A stretch of DNA of 6,074 nucleotides from Candidatus Saccharibacteria bacterium UBA669 (GTDB taxonomy: Bacteria; Patescibacteriota; Saccharimonadia; Saccharimonadales; Saccharimonadaceae): positions 1-6,074 of the forward strand of contig DBNP01000007.1 in the NCBI GenBank assembly GCA_002299795.1, read 5' to 3'. The translations under genes were made by a program, and so were the position numbers. The notes beneath the pieces were generated by a model, which did no database searches, was not told the DNA's origin, and saw only the letters and a list, made by a program, of their open reading frames with translations. This document shows, piece by piece, positions 3,791 to 6,074 of the stretch; the first letter of the stretch is position 1, and the number at the start of each line of letters is the position of its first letter.

Positions 3791-3983
3791 CGTATTGTCT
3801 GCTTGTCAATTAGCACTTTTGGAGTAATCTCACAAAAGGTACTCTCATTGAGTCATATTAATTCCATGATGTCAATAGCCGTACTTGCTAGAAGCTTAGT
3901 TATTTGCGCGCAGCGCGTCGATTTTGCCGACGGGAGAAGTCCTAATGCCTTCGCCGACTTTTTCAGTGGGCGAACCGCGCAAC
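3791..3983. other. Intergenic stretch with no supported gene
   Basis: Between the 163-residue gene's promoter and the tRNA terminator I see no credible gene. A plus-strand open frame (3764-4045) crosses the region but lacks a ribosome binding site and runs into the tRNA, so it is probably chance. The stretch would be the place to look for an insertion boundary. Confidence 0.45.
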
Positions 3984-4011
3984 CAAAGAAAAATGAGCGC
4001 TCACGCGCTCA
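3984..4011 (-). terminator. Intrinsic terminator of tRNA-Leu
   Basis: TGAGCGC (3994-4000) and GCGCTCA (4005-4011) form a 7-bp GC-rich stem with a 4-base loop. The minus strand continues TTTTTCTTT. It lies 22 bases beyond the tRNA 3' end and is a classical Rho-independent terminator. Confidence 0.85.
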
Positions 4012-4033
4012 ATTTCCTCGAAAAATCGCTATT

Positions 4034-4118
4034 TGGTGCGGATGACTGGACTTGAACCAGCACGCCCGAAGGCATATGCTCCTAAGGCATACGTGTATAC
4101 CAATTTCACCACATCCGC
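4034..4118 (-). tRNA. tRNA-Leu (anticodon UAG)
   Basis: The minus strand folds into a complete cloverleaf. The acceptor stem GCGGATG pairs with CATCCGC, the discriminator is A and the CCA is encoded (4036-4034). The anticodon stem TATGC/GCATA closes the loop CTTAGGA, with anticodon TAG at 4084-4082. A long variable arm (TGCC-TTC-GGGC type) marks a class II tRNA. The T arm is GCTGG-TTCAAGT-CCAGT with one G-U closing pair. Long variable arm plus UAG anticodon give leucine, reading CUA and other CUN codons. It is followed by its own terminator. Its 3' end faces the unusual gene cluster, the usual side for integrated elements. Confidence 0.97.
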
Positions 4119-4260
4119 ATAAATTGTTGAGTTACGATAGTTTCGCGTCATTTCGGACGTGCAGCGCGTGACACGTATGCGTTTATACGATTATTTGCGT
4201 TTCACGCAGTCACTACATTCGCATGGATACGGTGACCATTGTAACAGATACGTACAAAAA

Positions 4261-4289
4261 GTGAAAGCTGTCACCGCTTATGGTATACT
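4261..4289 (+). promoter_or_regulatory. Promoter of the FAD oxidase gene
   Basis: GTGAAA (4261-4266, four of six consensus bases), 17 bp and TATACT (4284-4289) preceded by TGG form an extended -10 promoter. Transcription would start near 4296, about 20 bases before the ATG at 4316. Confidence 0.65.
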
Positions 4290-4315
4290 GATGGTAATGA
4301 AAAAGCGAGGGAATG

Positions 4316-5947
4316 ATGAGTAAAGTTGCTGCCTACCTAAGTGGTCATCTGTCTGGCGAGGTGTCTACTCGGGCGGATGTCCGTGAGGCAATGAGTGTTG
4401 ACACCGGTATTTTGAAGATTAAGCCAGAAATGGTGATCTATCCGCGAACCACCAATGATATCAGAAAAGTCTGCCGCTTTGCGTGGCAGCTTGCCGAGAA
4501 GGGCCATATACTGCCTGTTACTGTTCGTGGAGCTGGTACAGATGCAACAGGGGCGGCAATCGGCAAAGGTGCCGCACTTGTCACAACCGCGCACATGAAC
4601 CGCATATATGAGTATGAGTCTAAGCAAAAACTCGTCAGGCTCCAGCCGGGAGTTACGATATCAGCGCTCAACCAAGCCCTCGCGCTTCATGGCACGGCGA
4701 TTATGCCACTAATTGGTTCTCATCCGTTTGGAACAATCGGTGGCGCGGTAGCGAGTGCTGTGGCCGGGCCGCTGGCGGGCAAATATGGCACTATAGACAA
4801 AGCCATCGATCAGCTAGAGGTGGTGTTGGCAAGTGGCGACGTGATCCAGACAGGGCGTATCAACAAACGTGAGCTGAGCCGACGCAAGGGCCTGCAAGGG
4901 TTTGAAGGTGATATCTACCGAGGCATTGACGCAATTATTGAGGAGAATGGTGAAGTGTTTGATACGCTTCGCGCCAATGATGCGACTGGGTACAATACGA
5001 TCGCTGACGTGAAGCAGAAAGATGGAAGCTTTGACCTGACCCCACTATTTATAGGTAGTCAGGGCACGCTTGGTATTGTGACTGAGATGATTATGCGTGC
5101 TGAATTTCGTAGTGCTCACATAGCAGTGGCGGCGCTGGTCTTTGCCAGTAGTAATGCGGCACGTGATGCACTCGATGAGCTCTGCAACATGACGCCGGCT
5201 TTCGTTGAATACTTCGATGCGCAGCTATTTGACAACGCCTCTGCACGGGGTCGGAACTACGAATTCTATCGACGCGCCACAGAAACCATCAAGTCGCCAG
5301 CGTCGGTGGTGATTGTTGGATTTGATGAGTTTGGCGACAGGCAGCGCAGTAAAAAGCTTAAGAAAGTTGTCAAAGTATTCTCCAAGTACGAAGACGTCGT
5401 GTTCTCGACGGCGGATGGCGAGGAGGCTACTGACGTACTTGCCGCGCTTGATGTCACGTACTACACCTCACTTCCAGATCATGCCGACGAGGCCGCACCA
5501 GGTATTTTCAATGGGTTTTACATACCCACCGAACGACTTGAGGATTTCGCGCGCGCTGTTGATGCGCTAGCTGAGAAGCATCACACTCACTTGCCACTGG
5601 CCGGCCATGTATACACCAACACGTACGGTGTCTATCCGTCATTTGACCTCCATAAAGTTGGTGATAAGCAAAAGGTCTTGAAGCTACTCGACGAACTAAC
5701 AGGTGTCGTATATGGTCACGGTGGCACTATGGTTGCAGAGGGTGGCGAAGGCCGTCTCAAGGCGCCATTCATTTATAGCCAGCTCGATGAACGTGTTGTG
5801 AAGCTATATGATCAGGTGCGCCAGGTGTGCGATCCGCACGGCTACCTAAACCCTGGCGTCAAGCAAGCTGGTGAGGTACGACAGCTTGCGGAAATGATGC
5901 GCGACAGTCACGATGCTGGGCAGTTTGCTCGCTTCGGGCTTAAGTAA
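4316..5947 (+). CDS. FAD-binding oxidoreductase, GlcD/VAO family (543 aa)
   Basis: This is a flavoprotein of the vanillyl-alcohol oxidase/PCMH family, whose members oxidise D-lactate, glycolate or related hydroxy acids in the cytoplasm or at the membrane. The FAD-binding PCMH domain begins at PEMVIYPRTTNDIRKVC (37-53). It contains RGAGTDATGAAIGKGAALV (71-89), LQPGVTISALNQAL (109-122) and GSHPFGTIGGAVASAVAG (134-151). FIGSQGTLGIVTE (245-257) ends it. The C-terminal oxidase-type cap has LAGHVYTNTY (428-437, His431), AEGGEGRLK (474-482) where the family often has SGEHGxG, and CDPHGYLNPGVK (505-516). The length of about 540 residues is normal and the gene is intact. Of two adjacent ATGs (4313, 4316) the second has better spacing to GAGG (five bases). 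The substrate cannot be told; the changed GEHG motif suggests it is not a typical glycolate or D-lactate enzyme. It has its own promoter and looks unrelated to the accessory cluster. Confidence 0.9.
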   Translation: MSKVAAYLSGHLSGEVSTRADVREAMSVDTGILKIKPEMVIYPRTTNDIRKVCRFAWQLAEKGHILPVTVRGAGTDATGAAIGKGAALVTTAHMNRIYEYESKQKLVRLQPGVTISALNQALALHGTAIMPLIGSHPFGTIGGAVASAVAGPLAGKYGTIDKAIDQLEVVLASGDVIQTGRINKRELSRRKGLQGFEGDIYRGIDAIIEENGEVFDTLRANDATGYNTIADVKQKDGSFDLTPLFIGSQGTLGIVTEMIMRAEFRSAHIAVAALVFASSNAARDALDELCNMTPAFVEYFDAQLFDNASARGRNYEFYRRATETIKSPASVVIVGFDEFGDRQRSKKLKKVVKVFSKYEDVVFSTADGEEATDVLAALDVTYYTSLPDHADEAAPGIFNGFYIPTERLEDFARAVDALAEKHHTHLPLAGHVYTNTYGVYPSFDLHKVGDKQKVLKLLDELTGVVYGHGGTMVAEGGEGRLKAPFIYSQLDERVVKLYDQVRQVCDPHGYLNPGVKQAGEVRQLAEMMRDSHDAGQFARFGLK

Positions 5948-5953
5948 TTTTTT
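5928..5953 (+). terminator. Possible terminator at the end of the FAD oxidase
   Basis: GCTCG and CGGGC (5928-5940) can pair with one wobble around a CTT loop, and a run of T follows the stop at 5948. The stem is short and lies in the coding end, so this is weak support. Confidence 0.25.
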
Positions 5954-6011
5954 GCTCTCCCAGGTAGTTGCCGTTGTCGCGGACGATTCTGATCTCGCTT
6001 TTGATAGGCAT
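5940..6011 (-). CDS. Doubtful 23-residue minus-strand ORF
   Basis: ATG 6011-6009 to TAA 5942-5940 encodes MPIKSEIRIVRDNGNYLGEQ plus three residues. The codons are protein-like, and the phrase EIRIVRDNGNYLGE faintly recalls the N-terminal domain of initiation factor IF3. It stops after 23 codons at the end of the FAD oxidase, with no ribosome binding site. Chance or a gene fragment is more likely than a functional gene. Confidence 0.15.
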   Translation of the reverse strand: MPIKSEIRIVRDNGNYLGEQKIT

Positions 6012-6025
6012 ACTTTAAGCTTAAT

Positions 6026-6074
6026 ATGACTACGCAGGACTTGCTGCCTATAGGTATGTCAAAGAAGATAGAGA
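6026..6074 (+). CDS. Possible start of a gene cut by the window end
   Basis: From ATG 6026-6028 the frame is open to the end and reads MTTQDLLPIGMSKKIE. There is no Shine-Dalgarno. A CATACT (6009-6014) could be a -10 placing the transcription start about five bases before the ATG, echoing the leaderless start of the 139-residue gene. An internal ATG at residue 11 is an alternative. Too little is visible to say what it encodes. Confidence 0.35.
   Translation, partial: MTTQDLLPIGMSKKIE

Noticed and set aside
3764..4045. 93-codon plus-strand open frame
   Set aside because: It has no ribosome binding site, no recognisable motif, crosses the tRNA terminator and runs into the tRNA 3' end.
4034..4060. 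Second copy of the tRNA 3' end as an attachment site
   Set aside because: I searched the window by eye for the same 3' sequence and found none, so no att pair can be claimed here.

Overview
The window looks like a piece of a small bacterial genome of the Candidate Phyla Radiation type, perhaps a Saccharibacterium. This is an inference from mid-range GC coding sequence, very AT-rich gaps, consensus sigma70 promoters and the style of the FAD oxidase; no marker gene is present to prove it. The right part (about 4034-6074) looks like ordinary chromosome: a tRNA-Leu(UAG) on the minus strand with its own terminator, and a complete GlcD-like FAD-linked oxidase on the plus strand. A possible new plus-strand gene starts at 6026.

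The left part (1-4033), directly on the 3' side of the tRNA, looks like an accessory region. It holds three minus-strand protein genes: a 163-residue protein of unknown function (3180-3671), a 459-residue protein with two coiled coils and two copies of a domain whose second copy carries an E2-like His/Cys motif (777-2156), and a 75-residue beta-grasp, ubiquitin/ThiS-like protein (368-595). Each has its own recognisable promoter and its own hairpin signals instead of being packed in an operon. A 139-residue plus-strand protein (2362-2781) is read divergently from the E2-like gene. I read the set as a candidate ubiquitin-like conjugation or signalling system. No E1/ThiF or JAB protease is visible here, so any such partner would have to lie left of position 1 or elsewhere.

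Two non-coding elements stand out. The first is a complete type III hammerhead ribozyme on the minus strand at 3079-3131. All core nucleotides are present and all three stems pair. It sits in the 3' region of the 163-residue gene, ahead of a possible 42-residue ORF (2919-3047) and a terminator (2883-2899). The second is a strictly symmetric divergent control region at 2236-2353. Two TATAAT promoters face away from each other around a perfect 20-bp inverted repeat, and all spacings are mirror images about 2294.5.

Further regulatory structure includes a perfect TTGACA-17-TATAAT promoter for the ubiquitin-like gene with an inverted repeat in its leader, an inverted repeat centred on the -10 of the 163-residue gene, and strong hairpins at 18-67 and 723-760.
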